6,077 bases of DNA from Deltaproteobacteria bacterium. GTDB lineage: Bacteria > Desulfobacterota > Desulfarculia > Desulfarculales > Desulfarculaceae. The notes under the pieces are model-generated. The model was not told the origin of the DNA and did no database searches. It saw only the letters and a list, made by a program, of their open reading frames with translations. The stretch is from the NCBI GenBank assembly GCA_021815655.1, contig JAKAGJ010000158.1, positions 1 to 6,077 of the forward strand, read 5' to 3'. Positions 5,471-6,077 of this stretch are shown here, piece by piece. Every line of letters begins with the position of its first letter. Within the stretch, counting starts at the first letter, position 1. The position numbers and the translations under genes are program-made.

Positions 5471-6077
5471 ATGTTAACCCTGGATGTCAGCAAGCGCTTG
5501 GGCGGGTTTTTGGTGCAGGCCTGCTTCAGCGTGCAACCGGCCCAGGTCACGGCCCTGTTCGGCCCCTCGGGCGCCGGCAAGACCTCCCTGGTGAACATGG
5601 CCGCCGGCCTGCTCACCCCCGATGAGGGGCGCATCAGCCTGGCGGGAGTGACCCTCTTCGACTCCCTGCGCGGGGTCAACTTGCCCCCCGAAAAACGCCG
5701 CCTGGGTTACGTCTTTCAGGACGCCCTGCTGTTTCCCCATTTCTCGGTGCGCGCCAACCTGCTCTATGGCCAGCGCCTCACCCCCCGGCCCCAGCGCTGG
5801 GCCGATGTGGACCGGGTGGTGGAGTTGTTGGGCATCGGCCACCTGCTGGAACGGCGCCCGGCCCGGCTTTCGGGCGGCGAGAAACAGCGGGTGGCCATTG
5901 GCCGCGCCCTGCTCACCAGCCCCCGGCTGCTACTCCTGGACGAGCCCCTGGCCTCGGTGGACCAGGGGCGCAAGGCCGAGGTTCTGCCCTTCATCGCCGC
6001 CGTGACCAAGGAATATGGCCTGCCCGTGCTCTACGTCAGCCACGCCCCCGAGGAGATCGTGGAGTTGGCCCATCGCG
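5471..6077 (+). CDS. modC: Molybdate ABC transporter, ATP-binding protein (cut by window end)
   Basis: The first 202 residues of the ATPase that powers ModAB are visible, and the frame is still open at the window end. Walker A is GPSGAGKT (31-38), the Q-loop glutamine is Q83 (YVFQD), the ABC signature is LSGGEKQ (133-139), Walker B is LLLLDEP (153-159), the D-loop is ASVD (161-164), and the switch histidine is H191 (VSHAPEE). Each catalytic element is present, so the domain should be active. In E. coli, ModC is about 350 residues and ends in a molybdate-binding MOP/TOBE domain that can act in feedback; that part lies beyond the window and its presence is unknown. ATG 5471 follows the modB stop by four bases with only a weak GGGG (5458-5461) upstream, suggesting translational coupling to modB. 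Confidence 0.94.
   Translation, partial: MLTLDVSKRLGGFLVQACFSVQPAQVTALFGPSGAGKTSLVNMAAGLLTPDEGRISLAGVTLFDSLRGVNLPPEKRRLGYVFQDALLFPHFSVRANLLYGQRLTPRPQRWADVDRVVELLGIGHLLERRPARLSGGEKQRVAIGRALLTSPRLLLLDEPLASVDQGRKAEVLPFIAAVTKEYGLPVLYVSHAPEEIVELAHR

Noticed and set aside
4783..5679. Long minus-strand open frame opposite modB and the start of modC
   Set aside because: The translation is rich in Q, G, A and H repeats typical of antisense shadows, while the + strand encodes clear ModB and ModC motifs.
1..6077. CRISPR arrays, tRNA or rRNA genes, insertion sequences, phage or toxin-antitoxin genes
   Set aside because: No regular repeat-spacer pattern, cloverleaf, transposase motif or terminal inverted repeat was seen on either strand. 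Apart from the intergenic gap, the window is filled with housekeeping-type metabolic and transport genes.

Overview
The window comes from a very GC-rich bacterial genome with strong G/C bias at third codon positions. All confident genes lie on the + strand. A corrinoid methyl-transfer cassette next to a molybdate transporter suggests an anaerobe with Wood-Ljungdahl or one-carbon metabolism. My best guess is a Desulfobacterota-type sulfate reducer or relative; this is inference from gene content and composition, since no rRNA or other marker gene is present.

Region 1 (1-3603) is a tightly packed, probably co-transcribed cassette. It holds the last 35 codons of an upstream gene (perhaps a UroD-fold methyltransferase), a pterin-binding methyltransferase of the AcsE/MtrH/MtgA kind, a small B12-binding corrinoid protein, and a large [2Fe-2S]/ASKHA-fold reductive activator of corrinoid proteins (RACo/RamA-like, DUF4445). 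Together they form a standard module. A substrate-specific methyltransferase would load a methyl group onto Co(I) of the corrinoid protein, the AcsE-like enzyme would move it to tetrahydrofolate (or the reverse), and the activator would rescue corrinoid that has oxidised to Co(II). The methyl donor cannot be read from this window.

Region 2 (3604-3972) is a 369-base gap without a confident gene. It holds a nested inverted repeat, a promoter with a 17-base spacer, and a ModE-box-like dyad of E. coli geometry (8-8-8) covering the spacer and -10 region. On the minus strand there is a short stretch resembling the end of a histidine-kinase ATPase domain, possibly a gene relic.

Region 3 (3973-6077) is modABC, a high-affinity molybdate ABC importer. 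It encodes the periplasmic binding protein, the membrane permease and the ATPase; the last is cut by the window end before its C-terminal domain. The promoter and operator in region 2 fit a transporter repressed when molybdate is plentiful. The two halves look like separate transcription units. A shared physiological role (molybdenum for formate dehydrogenase feeding one-carbon metabolism) is plausible but not shown here. Nothing in the window is clearly a new system. The least explained parts are the intergenic region and the unknown substrate of the methyl-transfer cassette.
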